DNA of 44,659 bases from an uncultured Flavobacteriales bacterium (GTDB lineage: Bacteria > Bacteroidota > Bacteroidia > Flavobacteriales_D > Parvicellaceae), in assembly GCA_913030835.1 (NCBI GenBank), contig CAJWDP010000023.1, forward strand, positions 1 through 44,659, in the 5' to 3' direction. Positions 1 through 7,784 of the stretch are shown piece after piece (within the stretch, counting starts at the first letter, position 1; each line of letters starts with the position of its first letter). The position numbers and the translations under genes are program-made. The notes beneath the pieces were generated by a model. That model saw only the letters and a list, made by a program, of their open reading frames with translations, did no database searches and was not told where the DNA came from.

Positions 1-1
1 C

Positions 2-118
2 AGCACCTGCAATCATTTCTCTTAAAATAGTACCAGATCCCAAAAATTGAATTTTAGTTTTTTTATATTTATTAAACTCTTTAATTTTATACATCCCTTT
101 TAAAATTCCTTCTTTACA
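2..118 (-). other. AceE-like coding fragment (homodimeric pyruvate dehydrogenase E1)
   Basis: The last 39 codons on the minus strand read KEGILKGMYKIKE, then K-I-Q-F-LGSGTILRE and AGA. This matches, from memory, the E. coli AceE segment EGIRKGIYKLE ... KVQLLGSGSILR. Third positions are nearly all A or T, unlike the rest of the ORF and of the window. The junction with the lipoprotein sequence lies somewhere around 119-165. Nothing else in the window belongs to the pyruvate dehydrogenase complex. Assembly chimerism at a contig end is the simplest reading. Confidence 0.6.
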
Positions 119-844
119 TGATTTATCAAATGATTTCAAACCATTTTGCGGTGGCAGTTTTTTAGTTATCCCGATAAGCGGCACTCCAAGGCCGGAGCTA
201 TGACTGAATGTTTTCAAGTTTTCCGGCATGTATTCAGGACAAAAAAGAATATCCTGATAATCATTGAGCGGGAACGGCAGGTCATATAGTGGTTTACTGA
301 AGCGCAATTTCATATCAGTCGCGGTCTCCAGACTGAATGAATCATTTTTCAGCATCTGCCTGTTTTTCAAATACTCGCCGATGATCAAAAGTGAGTTGTT
401 ATAATACCGCGTCATAAAAAAGACAACAGGATTGTATTTAGGCAAGCCCTCCGGAGTAAGACTCCGGTCAAATAAATAGCGATAACTGTAATAGGCCGCC
501 GAACAGTAATATTTCACCGATTTATCCGGATCGCTGCGGTAACGGTATCCCATGGCGGAACACAAATCGGCCAATATCTGCATCAGGTGACGCTGTTTAT
601 TCATCTTTGCGCGCTGATCGAGCAAGCGGATAACTTCGTCCGGATTTTCTTCGAATCGCGTCAGCAGCAAATTCGACAACAGGAAATTTGTTGATTTGTG
701 ATTTATCTCACCGCCCCATTCCACCACACTGGAGTAAACACTGTTGTATCTATCAGCAGGAGAAACCTTGGTCAGCTTTACACTTGAACTGCAACCGGCC
801 AGCAAAACTAACAGCGGCACTAACAACAAGCTAATTTTTTTCAT
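2..844 (-). CDS. Truncated lipoprotein ORF with an AceE-like 3' part, running off the left edge
   Basis: The ORF opens with ATG at 844 and stays open for 281 codons to the window edge, with no stop. The N-terminus is a lipoprotein signal peptide: MKK, a run of Leu/Val, then the lipobox LAGC and SSS. The mature part to about residue 225 is rich in Tyr and Arg. It contains a SGLGVPLIG segment that reminds me of large lipoproteins preceding alpha/beta-hydrolase domains, but I cannot name a family. From about residue 243 on, the sequence instead reads like the pyruvate dehydrogenase E1 C-terminal region, and base composition becomes strongly AT-rich. The two halves are probably not one natural gene. 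The lipoprotein start is well supported; the C-terminal content is not. Confidence 0.6.
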   Translation of the reverse strand, partial: MKKISLLLVPLLVLLAGCSSSVKLTKVSPADRYNSVYSSVVEWGGEINHKSTNFLLSNLLLTRFEENPDEVIRLLDQRAKMNKQRHLMQILADLCSAMGYRYRSDPDKSVKYYCSAAYYSYRYLFDRSLTPEGLPKYNPVVFFMTRYYNNSLLIIGEYLKNRQMLKNDSFSLETATDMKLRFSKPLYDLPFPLNDYQDILFCPEYMPENLKTFSHSSGLGVPLIGITKKLPPQNGLKSFDKSCKEGILKGMYKIKEFNKYKKTKIQFLGSGTILREMIAGA

Positions 845-950
845 GATTTAATCGTTAATTAAGTTAGGTGGGGAAGTTAGTTAAAAAATACAACAATGAA
901 AAGCCTCGACCTTATCTGTTGTTTGCTGTGAGGTAAGAGAGTTAAGTCAG

Positions 951-984
951 AAAAAAAAGGAGAAGGATAGACCTTCTCCTTTTT
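951..984 (-). terminator. Rho-independent terminator of tRNA-Leu
   Basis: The arms AAAAGGAGAAGG (955-966) and CCTTCTCCTTTT (972-983) are perfectly complementary around a five-base loop. On the minus strand the hairpin is followed by eight T residues (951-958). It lies four bases past the 3' end of tRNA-Leu. Confidence 0.85.
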
Positions 985-987
985 CAG

Positions 988-1069
988 TACCGAAGGTGGG
1001 AATCGAACCCACACGTCCGAAGACACACGAGTTTGAGTCGTGCGCGTCTACCAGTTCCGCCACTTCGGC
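988..1069 (-). tRNA. tRNA-Leu (anticodon CAA)
   Basis: The minus strand folds as a class II tRNA of 82 nt. The acceptor stem is GCCGAAG/CTTCGGT, with a G-U pair at the end and discriminator A. The anticodon stem CACGA/TCGTG holds the loop CTCAAAC, giving anticodon CAA for UUG codons. A variable arm is present and the T-loop is GTTCGATTC. The CCA end is not encoded. A -7-like element (TAAATTCG, 7 of 8 to TAnnTTTG) lies at 1105-1098 on the same strand. Confidence 0.95.
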
Positions 1070-1070
1070 A

Positions 1071-1087
1071 TTTCCAACAATTGGAAA
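1071..1087. repeat. Perfect 7-bp inverted repeat abutting the tRNA-Leu 5' end
   Basis: TTTCCAA and TTGGAAA flank a three-base CAA centre, two bases from the tRNA 5' end. If transcription starts near the -7-like element at 1098-1105, this hairpin would form the 5' leader removed by RNase P. It could also be an operator; nothing further can be said. Confidence 0.5.
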
Positions 1088-1181
1088 CTTTGGAGTGCGA
1101 ATTTATTAATAATTTCGAAACGTGTAAGGCAGGGGGCGAAATTTCATTCCTGCACCTAGTATGATTTGAAAGGAATTTGGT

Positions 1182-1189
1182 TAACTTTG
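1182..1189 (+). promoter_or_regulatory. Bacteroidota -7 promoter element of prs
   Basis: TAACTTTG matches TAnnTTTG exactly and is followed by CCACC, as is common at such sites. It lies 32 bases before the prs ATG. A TTTG stands only 13 bases upstream, so the -33 element is not convincing. Confidence 0.55.
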
Positions 1190-1221
1190 CCACCCGTTAA
1201 AGGGCACCGAACAACTACAGC

Positions 1222-2160
1222 ATGTCGGAAAAAGTAAAAATATTTGCAGGGCGTCACAGCAGAGCATTAGCGGAGAGAATCTCTCAGAGCTATGGTACCG
1301 GTTTGGGTAAGATCGATATATTGGAATTTAGTGACGGGGAGTTTCAGGCATCGTATCAGGAAACTGTAAGAGGAAATGTGGTGTTTATCGTTCAGTCAAC
1401 ACCCCCACCTACTGAAAATCTTTTTGAGCTATTGTTAATGGTGGATGCCGCAAAGAGAGCATCAGCAAAAAGAATTATTGCCGTTATCCCTTATTTTGGT
1501 TTTGCTCGACAGGACAGAAAGGATCAACCGCGCGTGGCTATTGGTGCTAAACTGGTTGCCAATTTGTTAACGGCCTCTGGTATAGACAGAATCATGACGA
1601 TGGATCTGCATGCTGACCAGATTCAGGGCTTTTTTGAGGTTCCCGTAGATCACTTGTTTGGATCCACCATATTCTTACCATGGATCAGGAACAACATGGA
1701 TACGACAGACCTGGTCATGGCAGCACCGGACACAGGCGGTACAAAGCGAGCCAATGCCTATGCCAAACACTTGGATGTGGATCTGGCGATATGTTATAAA
1801 CAGCGTAAGAAGGCCAATGAAATCTCGGATATGACGGTAATCGGTGATGTTTCCGGAAAAGAAGTGTTGTTGGTAGACGACATGGTTGATACGGCCGGAA
1901 CATTAACAAAAGCAGCTGAGTTGTTCATGAACCATGGGGCAAAAAGTGTAACAGCATTGTGTACTCATCCTGTACTCAGTGGTCCTGCTTACGACAGAAT
2001 CAACCAATCGGTATTAAAGAAACTCATTGTAACAGATACACTTCCGATCAAGCACCAAAGCGATAGGATCGAAGTATTGTCTGTCGATGGGCTGTTCGCG
2101 GATGTGATGGCCAAAGCAATAAGCCATGAATCCATAAGCGAACATTTTGTAATTGCATAA
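1222..2160 (+). CDS. prs: Ribose-phosphate pyrophosphokinase
   Basis: The protein makes PRPP from ribose 5-phosphate and ATP, supplying purine, pyrimidine, histidine and tryptophan synthesis. At 312 residues it has the usual bacterial length. FSDGE (37-41), the cation-binding DLHADQIQGFF (128-138) and the PRPP-binding loop LLVDDMVDTAGT (217-228) are all intact. The ATG at 1222 gives the conserved N-terminus in which KIFAGRHS aligns with the family. There is no Shine-Dalgarno sequence. The gene is followed 21 bases later by rplY and then pth, a frequent order in bacteria, so the three are probably cotranscribed from the -7 element at 1182. Confidence 0.97.
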   Translation: MSEKVKIFAGRHSRALAERISQSYGTGLGKIDILEFSDGEFQASYQETVRGNVVFIVQSTPPPTENLFELLLMVDAAKRASAKRIIAVIPYFGFARQDRKDQPRVAIGAKLVANLLTASGIDRIMTMDLHADQIQGFFEVPVDHLFGSTIFLPWIRNNMDTTDLVMAAPDTGGTKRANAYAKHLDVDLAICYKQRKKANEISDMTVIGDVSGKEVLLVDDMVDTAGTLTKAAELFMNHGAKSVTALCTHPVLSGPAYDRINQSVLKKLIVTDTLPIKHQSDRIEVLSVDGLFADVMAKAISHESISEHFVIA

Positions 2161-2181
2161 TGAACATAAATAAATAATAAA

Positions 2182-2844
2182 ATGAAACAGTTATCATTGA
2201 GCGGTTCCCTTCGAGGGAACGTAGGGAAGAAAGATGCTGCTGAACTTCGCAGACAGGGAAAGGTTCCTGCTGTAATTTATGGAGGTTCTGAACAGGTTCA
2301 CATATTCCTTGAAGAAAACGAAGCTAAAAAGATCGTATTCACACCTGAAGTATATGTACTTCAAATTGATGTAGAAGGCAAAGTGTATAAGGCAATTTTG
2401 CAGGATTTACAGATGCATCCTGTAAAAGACACGGTACAGCACATGGACTTTTTGGAAGTTGTTGATGGGAAGACGGTTAAGATTAATATCCCCGTCGTAC
2501 TTGAAGGACAGGCTAGAGGTGTTTTGAACGGAGGAAGATTATCACGACTTTTTAGAAGACTACAGGTAGAAGCGATGGAATCTGACCTTCCTGATGCAAT
2601 CAACATCAATATTGCTCCATTGCGTATTGGGCAAAAAATTAGAGTTGGTGACCTGAAATATCCAGGAGTGAAGTTCTTAGATCCTGAATCTGCAGTTGTT
2701 GTAGCGGTGAGAGTGGCAAGAGGAGCTGTTGAGGATGAGGAAGAAGAGGAAGAAGAAGGAGCAGAAGGAGCTGAGGGAGCAGAAGGTGAAAAAGCTGCAG
2801 AAGGTGAAAAAGCTGAGCCTGCCGCAGAGAAATCTGAGGAGTAA
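2182..2844 (+). CDS. rplY: Ribosomal protein bL25, long Ctc/TL5 form
   Basis: This is a 5S rRNA-binding ribosomal protein. The N-terminal ~95 residues form the L25 beta-barrel (LRGNVGKKDAAELRRQGKVPAVIYGG is the typical opening). About residues 100-185 form the TL5/Ctc C-terminal domain (ending in GVKFLDPESAVVVAV). The last ~35 residues are a low-complexity acidic tail of Glu, Gly, Ala and Lys, encoded by imperfect GAAGGAGC-like repeats. Such tails are common in Bacteroidota Ctc proteins. It sits between prs and pth in the same orientation, with 13 bases before pth. Confidence 0.95.
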   Translation: MKQLSLSGSLRGNVGKKDAAELRRQGKVPAVIYGGSEQVHIFLEENEAKKIVFTPEVYVLQIDVEGKVYKAILQDLQMHPVKDTVQHMDFLEVVDGKTVKINIPVVLEGQARGVLNGGRLSRLFRRLQVEAMESDLPDAININIAPLRIGQKIRVGDLKYPGVKFLDPESAVVVAVRVARGAVEDEEEEEEEGAEGAEGAEGEKAAEGEKAEPAAEKSEE

Positions 2845-2857
2845 GAGCCCACTGTAG

Positions 2858-3421
2858 ATGAAACACTTAATCGTTGGATTAGGGAACATCGGAGAGAAGT
2901 ACGATCGTACTCGACACAATATAGGATTTGAAATACTGGACGCTTTTGCAGAAGCGTCCAGTGTTGTTTTTACACCCGACCGATATGGAGCCCGCTGCGA
3001 AATAAAGCACAAGGGCAGATCATTCATATGTGTCAAGCCTTCTACTTATATGAATTTGAGTGGAAAAGCGGTTCGATACTGGCTGCAAAAGGAAAAACTT
3101 GACCCCGAACAACTGCTTATCATCACCGATGACATTGCCTTGCCGTTTGGTACAGTCCGGCTCAAGGCAAAGGGAAGTGACGGTGGGCACAATGGGCTGA
3201 AAAGTGTTCAGGAGACATTGGGAACTTCGAAGTATCCCAGATTAAGGTTCGGAGTAGGGTCCGATTTTGGACCCGGACAGCAGGTGAACTATGTCTTAAG
3301 TAAATGGACAGATGACGAAAGTAAAGCACTCAATGGCAGAAAAGAAATCTGTATTGACCTGATAAAATCATTCGGAACCATCGGTATCGATAGAACAATG
3401 AACCAATTCAACAACAAGTAG
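2858..3421 (+). CDS. pth: Peptidyl-tRNA hydrolase
   Basis: The enzyme releases tRNA from peptidyl-tRNA that has dropped off the ribosome. The 187-residue protein has the family hallmarks: GLGNIGEKYDRTRHNIGF with Asn10 and catalytic His20, KPSTYMNLSG (60-69), ITDDIALPFG with Asp91/92, and GSDGGHNGLKS with Asn112. It follows rplY closely and completes the prs-rplY-pth cluster. Its stop lies 14 bases from the stop of the convergent glyS gene. Confidence 0.97.
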   Translation: MKHLIVGLGNIGEKYDRTRHNIGFEILDAFAEASSVVFTPDRYGARCEIKHKGRSFICVKPSTYMNLSGKAVRYWLQKEKLDPEQLLIITDDIALPFGTVRLKAKGSDGGHNGLKSVQETLGTSKYPRLRFGVGSDFGPGQQVNYVLSKWTDDESKALNGRKEICIDLIKSFGTIGIDRTMNQFNNK

Positions 3422-3435
3422 AAATTAAGCGGATT

Positions 3436-4992
3436 CTATTTTGATACGGTTGTAGAAAAATTCAGTAATTTTTTCATTCCGACACTTTCTCCCAGGAGCT
3501 CAGGTAATTTCGAAATGGAAACCCGTTCTTGTTGCATGGTGTCCCGCTCTCGAATAGTAACTGTGTCGTTTTCAAGAGTCTCATGGTCCACGGTAATGCA
3601 AAACGGTGTTCCAATCGCATCCTGACGTCTGTATCGTTTCCCGATAGAATCTTTTTCTTCATACTGGCAGCTGTGATCAAACTGGAGCAAACGCATGATT
3701 TCTCTCGCCTTATCAGGTAAGCCATCCTTTTTGGTCAGAGGGAAAATCGCTGCTTTTATCGGAGCGAGCGGCGGAGGGATCCGAAGTACTACTCTCGAGG
3801 TTCCGTCGTTGAGCTCTTCTTCTTTGTAAGATGCAGCCAATACGGCCAGAAAAACTCGATCTAGCCCAATCGAAGTCTCGATTACATAAGGTACAAATCG
3901 TTCATTTTTTTCGGGATCAAAATAGGTTAGATTCTTGCCGGAAAATTCCTGGTGTGCATTCAGATCAAAATCTGTGCGGGAATGTATCCCTTCCAGCTCT
4001 TTGAATCCCATGGGAAAATTAAATTCAATATCACAAGCTGCATCAGCATAATGGGCCAGCTTGATATGATCATGAAATCGATAATTATCTGAACCAAAAC
4101 CGAGCGCATTGTGCCATGCCATTCGAGCCTCTTTCCAATAGCTGTACCATTCCTTCTGTGTACCGGGCTGGATGAAGTATTGCATTTCCATTTGCTCAAA
4201 TTCCCGCATCCTGAAAATAAATTGTCTGGCAACAATTTCGTTTCTGAATGCCTTTCCGATCTGTGCAACTCCAAATGGGAGCTTCATTCGGCCGGTTTTT
4301 TGAACATTTAGGTAATTCACAAAGATTCCCTGGGCAGTTTCTGGCCGCAAATAAATAGTTGCCGATTCCCCGGAAACGGATCCTAGCTCTGTTCCGAACA
4401 TCAAATTGAATTGACGCACTTCCGTCCAGTTGGCCGTGCCACTAACAGGACACTTAATTTCCATGTCAATGATCAAATCTCTGATGGCCTCCAGGTCGTC
4501 ACCGGAAAAGGCCTGCTCCATTCGTTTGTTCAGATCATCAATTTGAGCTTGTCTGCGTTGAACATTCGGATTCGTTGCTCTGAACTCTGTTTCATCGAAA
4601 TCTGCCCCAAACTTTTTTGCTCCCTTGTTGACATCCTTTTGAATTTTCCCTTCGATTTTAGCGACGTGCTCTTCCAGCAACACATCCGCTCGATATCTCT
4701 TTTTTGAATCTTTGTTGTCGATCAAAGGGTCGTTGAAAGCATCCACATGACCTGAAGCCTTCCAAACGGTAGGATGCATAAAAATGGCGGAATCAATTCC
4801 GACTATATTTTCGTGCATCTGAACCATTGCCTTCCACCAAAATTCTTTGATGTTGTTCTTCAGCTCAGAGCCATACTGGCCATAATCATACGTTGCACTT
4901 AATCCGTCGTAAATTTCGGAAGACTGGAATACAAACCCGTATTCTTTCGAATGTGAAATAACCTTCTTTAAAATATCATGCTGGTCCGCCAT
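3436..4992 (-). CDS. glyS: Glycyl-tRNA synthetase, dimeric (eukaryote/archaea-like) type
   Basis: This class II synthetase charges tRNA-Gly. At 518 residues it is the single-chain alpha2 form rather than the split alpha/beta form. The N-terminus (HDILKKVISHSKEYGFVFQSSEIY then GLSATYDYGQYG) is typical. Motif 2 is FRNEI...REFEQMEMQYF and motif 3 is ETSIGLDRVFLAVL. The anticodon-binding domain fills the last ~120 residues (APIKAAIFPL onward). The ATG lies only four bases after a perfect -7 element (TACTTTTG), so the mRNA may be leaderless or nearly so. The gene is monocistronic and convergent with pth. Confidence 0.97.
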   Translation of the reverse strand: MADQHDILKKVISHSKEYGFVFQSSEIYDGLSATYDYGQYGSELKNNIKEFWWKAMVQMHENIVGIDSAIFMHPTVWKASGHVDAFNDPLIDNKDSKKRYRADVLLEEHVAKIEGKIQKDVNKGAKKFGADFDETEFRATNPNVQRRQAQIDDLNKRMEQAFSGDDLEAIRDLIIDMEIKCPVSGTANWTEVRQFNLMFGTELGSVSGESATIYLRPETAQGIFVNYLNVQKTGRMKLPFGVAQIGKAFRNEIVARQFIFRMREFEQMEMQYFIQPGTQKEWYSYWKEARMAWHNALGFGSDNYRFHDHIKLAHYADAACDIEFNFPMGFKELEGIHSRTDFDLNAHQEFSGKNLTYFDPEKNERFVPYVIETSIGLDRVFLAVLAASYKEEELNDGTSRVVLRIPPPLAPIKAAIFPLTKKDGLPDKAREIMRLLQFDHSCQYEEKDSIGKRYRRQDAIGTPFCITVDHETLENDTVTIRERDTMQQERVSISKLPELLGESVGMKKLLNFSTTVSK

Positions 4993-4996
4993 GTGG

Positions 4997-5034
4997 CAAA
5001 AGTAAAAAGTTCATGACAATTCGCCACCAAAAAA
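4997..5034 (-). promoter_or_regulatory. -33/-7 promoter of glyS with almost no leader
   Basis: On the minus strand, TTTTTTG (5034-5028) is followed after 23 bases by TACTTTTG (5004-4997), an exact TAnnTTTG. Only CCAC separates this from the glyS ATG at 4992. Transcription starting 4-7 bases after the element would begin at or inside the start codon. Confidence 0.65.
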
Positions 5035-5039
5035 TAGAG

Positions 5040-6104
5040 CTAGTGAAGAATTTCTATTTTTTTTGTCAGGACTCCGCCGTTTTCGGCTGTCATTACCATG
5101 AGATACACCCCCCCTTCTAATAGTGACAGATCCACCTTGGAAAAGGCCCCAAAGACCCCGCTGGAGACGAGTCTTCCTGACAGTGCATAGATAGAAAAGC
5201 TTCCGGATTGATCCGATTCGATGAAAAGCGCTTCGGAAGTAGGGTTAGGAAAAAGTTTCACAGAATGGTCAACGCCCGGGTCAATTGTGGTTAGATGTTC
5301 GTTCAGGTAGCTTGCTGATGTCACAATGCCAAGACTGTTCGTTGTGGCCGTGAATACCGGAATGCCTTCATCCTTTGCAATCCAGTCGTAAATGAAATTG
5401 GTTGCTGTAGGAATACTGCTCCCAAGACCAATTGTGTCAAGATACAAGGTGTCTGTGATGGTGAGCTCCGTCTTTACCCGAAGACAATCAAACGAACCGT
5501 ATGGCGTCGTGACAGTTCCCCATCCATCTACCTCTTTGTTTCGAAAAAATTCCTGTCCGTAAGCACCTACAGTTGGGATGTCGATCAAGTAGCTGCCTTC
5601 TGAGGAATGGGTGTTACCGAAATTCATTGGAAAATCATAGATCACGTCGATTTGGTCGTATTGGATCGAAGTTGGAATTCCATTCAGGTTAGCTCCTGAG
5701 CCTGTTATCTTGTGTCCTGAAGCGTCGTCTCTGAAGTATTCAAATCTGTCAGACAGTGAGACCACACCCGAGCTTCCAATGTCCTCCGATGCAATCGCAT
5801 AATCCGCCGAATGATCAGGATACAGTAGCGGATTATTGAAAAAAAATTGATAGGCCAGTGGAGTGGATGAAACGCTCACAGGATTCAGGGTGTCCCCCGG
5901 CATTCCGAACACCCAGGAAAAATCCCAGTTGTATCCAGAACCGGTGGATATGACGTCGATGGTAAAAAGGTCAATTACACTTTCCGAAATGTATTGATGA
6001 CCTACAATGGGCATATCTGAGCCATCAACGGTAATTTGAGCACGGAATGAAACAGTCAGAATTGTCAACAATAAAACAAACGAAATCGGTTTCAGCATAG
6101 TCAT
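5040..6104 (-). CDS. Secreted protein with T9SS type A sorting domain
   Basis: The 354-residue protein has an N-terminal signal peptide (hydrophobic FVLLLTILTVSF followed by RAQ). Its middle part of about 250 residues has many Tyr, Asp and Gly residues and no domain I recognise. The last ~75 residues are the Por secretion (type A) sorting domain: KLFPNPTSEALFIES, then FSIYALSGRLVSSG, and the terminal TKKIEILH. The protein is therefore exported and passed through the type IX system to the surface or medium; its function is unknown. Translation may start at ATG 6104 or two codons later at 6098. Confidence 0.85.
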   Translation of the reverse strand: MTMLKPISFVLLLTILTVSFRAQITVDGSDMPIVGHQYISESVIDLFTIDVISTGSGYNWDFSWVFGMPGDTLNPVSVSSTPLAYQFFFNNPLLYPDHSADYAIASEDIGSSGVVSLSDRFEYFRDDASGHKITGSGANLNGIPTSIQYDQIDVIYDFPMNFGNTHSSEGSYLIDIPTVGAYGQEFFRNKEVDGWGTVTTPYGSFDCLRVKTELTITDTLYLDTIGLGSSIPTATNFIYDWIAKDEGIPVFTATTNSLGIVTSASYLNEHLTTIDPGVDHSVKLFPNPTSEALFIESDQSGSFSIYALSGRLVSSGVFGAFSKVDLSLLEGGVYLMVMTAENGGVLTKKIEILH

Positions 6105-6144
6105 TAACTTTAATTTAAATCTACGGAACTTCTACAAGAAAAGT

Positions 6145-7164
6145 TTAGGTTAGGTCGAAACAAGAAATATATTTCGGGAAATCGTGAAAATTGGATTTCT
6201 TTTTCTCGTCGAAATTAACAAAGTTGCACAAAATACTCACCGATGGAGGATGCTGTAATTTCTGCATGAGCCCCATTCCTTTTTCGGCTTCAAAAAACAA
6301 AAAGAAGGGGTCGGTGAGATCTAAATATAGCATCCCGACATGTCGGTTGAAGGTGGCCAGGCAAGATTCCAGTAAAGGAGACACTAGATGTTGATCCTTC
6401 ACGCACAGACCCTCGAATGCTAGATAGTGGAATTTATTTCTTGGCGATAGCCGCCCCAAAATGGGCAGGTAGTGAAAGATGTTTCTCCCCAACCATCCGA
6501 GCATTCCCGGAATGTTGTGTAGTTTCCAGCCAACGGGATTTGCCTGGACGGCAACTTTCAAATGTCCGTTGTTCCTGATGCCATAACATTGCCCTTTGTA
6601 TCCGACTTTATTGGTGTGAAACAAAGCGTGCTCACTGTATTGATCAGAAACAAAGGCTTCATACTCAGTTGTGCTGATTTGTTCGAAGCCGGCAGCAACC
6701 TTCGGAAAGAAACGGCTGAAAAGTACAGGCTTAAATGCCCCAATAGATTCTTGTTTAAAATGGTTTGAAACACCGATAGATTGAAGGTTGCGCTTTTCGA
6801 TGTACGCATAAAATACGGTTTCTTTTGTCAGCTTTTCACGGTAATGTGACTCCAGCTTACCGGTTAGTAATTTCCCGATTCCTTTTCCCTGATGAGCAGG
6901 TTTTACTGAGAAATAGCGAATGTAGTATGCGTCATACAGGGTTGAGCTACACTTGACTTTTCTTTTACAATATGCAGCAACTGCGATCAATTCATTTCCA
7001 TTCCACAGGGTGTGAAAATCAGGGGTAGTCAAGTCGTGGATCTTTTGCTCCGCATCCAGGTGGGTGTAGCGCAATCCTGAGCTTCCATAAACAGTTGAGC
7101 TAAGCAAATCAACGATCTCTGGTGTTGCTGTATTGAAGATTCTGTATCGTAATTGTTCAGTCAA
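6145..7164 (-). CDS. GNAT-family acetyltransferase
   Basis: The N-terminal half is a GNAT fold: YYIRYFSVKPAHQGKGIGKLLTGKLESHY (80-108) carries the acetyl-CoA-binding Q-x-x-G-x-G motif (QGKGIG, 92-97). The last ~180 residues are an extension with no domain I recognise, ending in a lysine-rich tail; substrate unknown. The frame opens with TTG at 7164 immediately after an in-frame TAG, and no ATG or GTG occurs near the N-terminus. TTG is therefore the likely start. The gene is divergent from the DUF3109 gene, with a perfect 20-bp inverted-repeat element between them. Confidence 0.75.
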   Translation of the reverse strand: MTEQLRYRIFNTATPEIVDLLSSTVYGSSGLRYTHLDAEQKIHDLTTPDFHTLWNGNELIAVAAYCKRKVKCSSTLYDAYYIRYFSVKPAHQGKGIGKLLTGKLESHYREKLTKETVFYAYIEKRNLQSIGVSNHFKQESIGAFKPVLFSRFFPKVAAGFEQISTTEYEAFVSDQYSEHALFHTNKVGYKGQCYGIRNNGHLKVAVQANPVGWKLHNIPGMLGWLGRNIFHYLPILGRLSPRNKFHYLAFEGLCVKDQHLVSPLLESCLATFNRHVGMLYLDLTDPFFLFFEAEKGMGLMQKLQHPPSVSILCNFVNFDEKKKSNFHDFPKYISCFDLT

Positions 7165-7177
7165 CTATCGATTTAGA

Positions 7178-7197
7178 TTACTTTAGTGCTAAAGTAA
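7178..7197. promoter_or_regulatory. Perfect 9+9 inverted repeat between divergent genes; overlapping -7 elements
   Basis: TTACTTTAG and CTAAAGTAA are perfectly complementary around the two bases TG. Each arm also contains TACTTTAG, 7 of 8 to the -7 consensus TAnnTTTG, pointing outward on each strand. The site lies in the 38 bases between the TTG start of the acetyltransferase and the GTG start of the DUF3109 gene. It could be a pair of face-to-face promoters, an operator for a dimeric regulator, or both. Confidence 0.5.
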
Positions 7198-7202
7198 ACA
7201 CT

Positions 7203-7784
7203 GTGATTGAAATAGAAGGGAAATTAATTTCATTGGATATTTTTCAAAAGCAATTTGTGTGCGACCTGTCCAAGTGCAAAGGTGCATGCTGCGTTGAAGG
7301 AGATGATGGAGCGCCACTTACAGAGGAGGAAATTCATTGGATAGAGGAAGATCTGGATTCAATTAAACCGTATATGAGGAAAGAAGGGATGGAAGCAGTT
7401 GATCGGGATGGTGTTTATTATATGGATGCAGATGATGAGCCGGTAACGACGTTGGTAAATGGTGGAGAGTGTGCTTTCGTTCGGTTCGATGAACAAGGGA
7501 TAGCAAAATGTACGATAGAAGAGGCATTTGAAGATGGAAAATCACAATTCAAAAAACCGATCAGCTGTCATTTGTATCCGATTCGAGTAAGTCAATTGAA
7601 AAAGTATGAGGCGCTGAATTACAACAGCTGGCACTTGTGTGATCCGGCTTGTGCGTTGGGGAAAGAACTAAAAGTAAAAACGTATAAATTTTTGAAGGAA
7701 CCCATCATCCGAAAATGGGGAGAAGAATTCTTTAACGAACTGAAATTAGTTGATTCTCAATTAGAAAGGGAAAAGAGAATATAG
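7203..7784 (+). CDS. DUF3109 cysteine-rich protein
   Basis: The 193-residue protein matches the DUF3109 family, which is common in Bacteroidota, related to YkgJ-type Cys clusters, and has no firmly established function. Nine cysteines are arranged in conserved blocks: C20, C25, C29 and C30 (CDLSKCKGACCVEGD), C90 and C103, C122 (PISCHLYPIRV), and C146 and C150 (LCDPACALGK). Metal or Fe-S binding is inferred from this spacing. The start is GTG at 7203, giving the family's usual IEIEGKLISLDIF opening. Confidence 0.85.
   Translation: MIEIEGKLISLDIFQKQFVCDLSKCKGACCVEGDDGAPLTEEEIHWIEEDLDSIKPYMRKEGMEAVDRDGVYYMDADDEPVTTLVNGGECAFVRFDEQGIAKCTIEEAFEDGKSQFKKPISCHLYPIRVSQLKKYEALNYNSWHLCDPACALGKELKVKTYKFLKEPIIRKWGEEFFNELKLVDSQLEREKRI

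Noticed and set aside
984-1193. 69-codon frame over the tRNA-Leu
   Set aside because: It reads through the tRNA gene and has no protein signature.
2361-2852. Minus-strand frame with a long Ser/Pro/Ala-rich start opposite rplY
   Set aside because: The low complexity is just the antisense of the acidic tail repeats of rplY; the real gene is clear.
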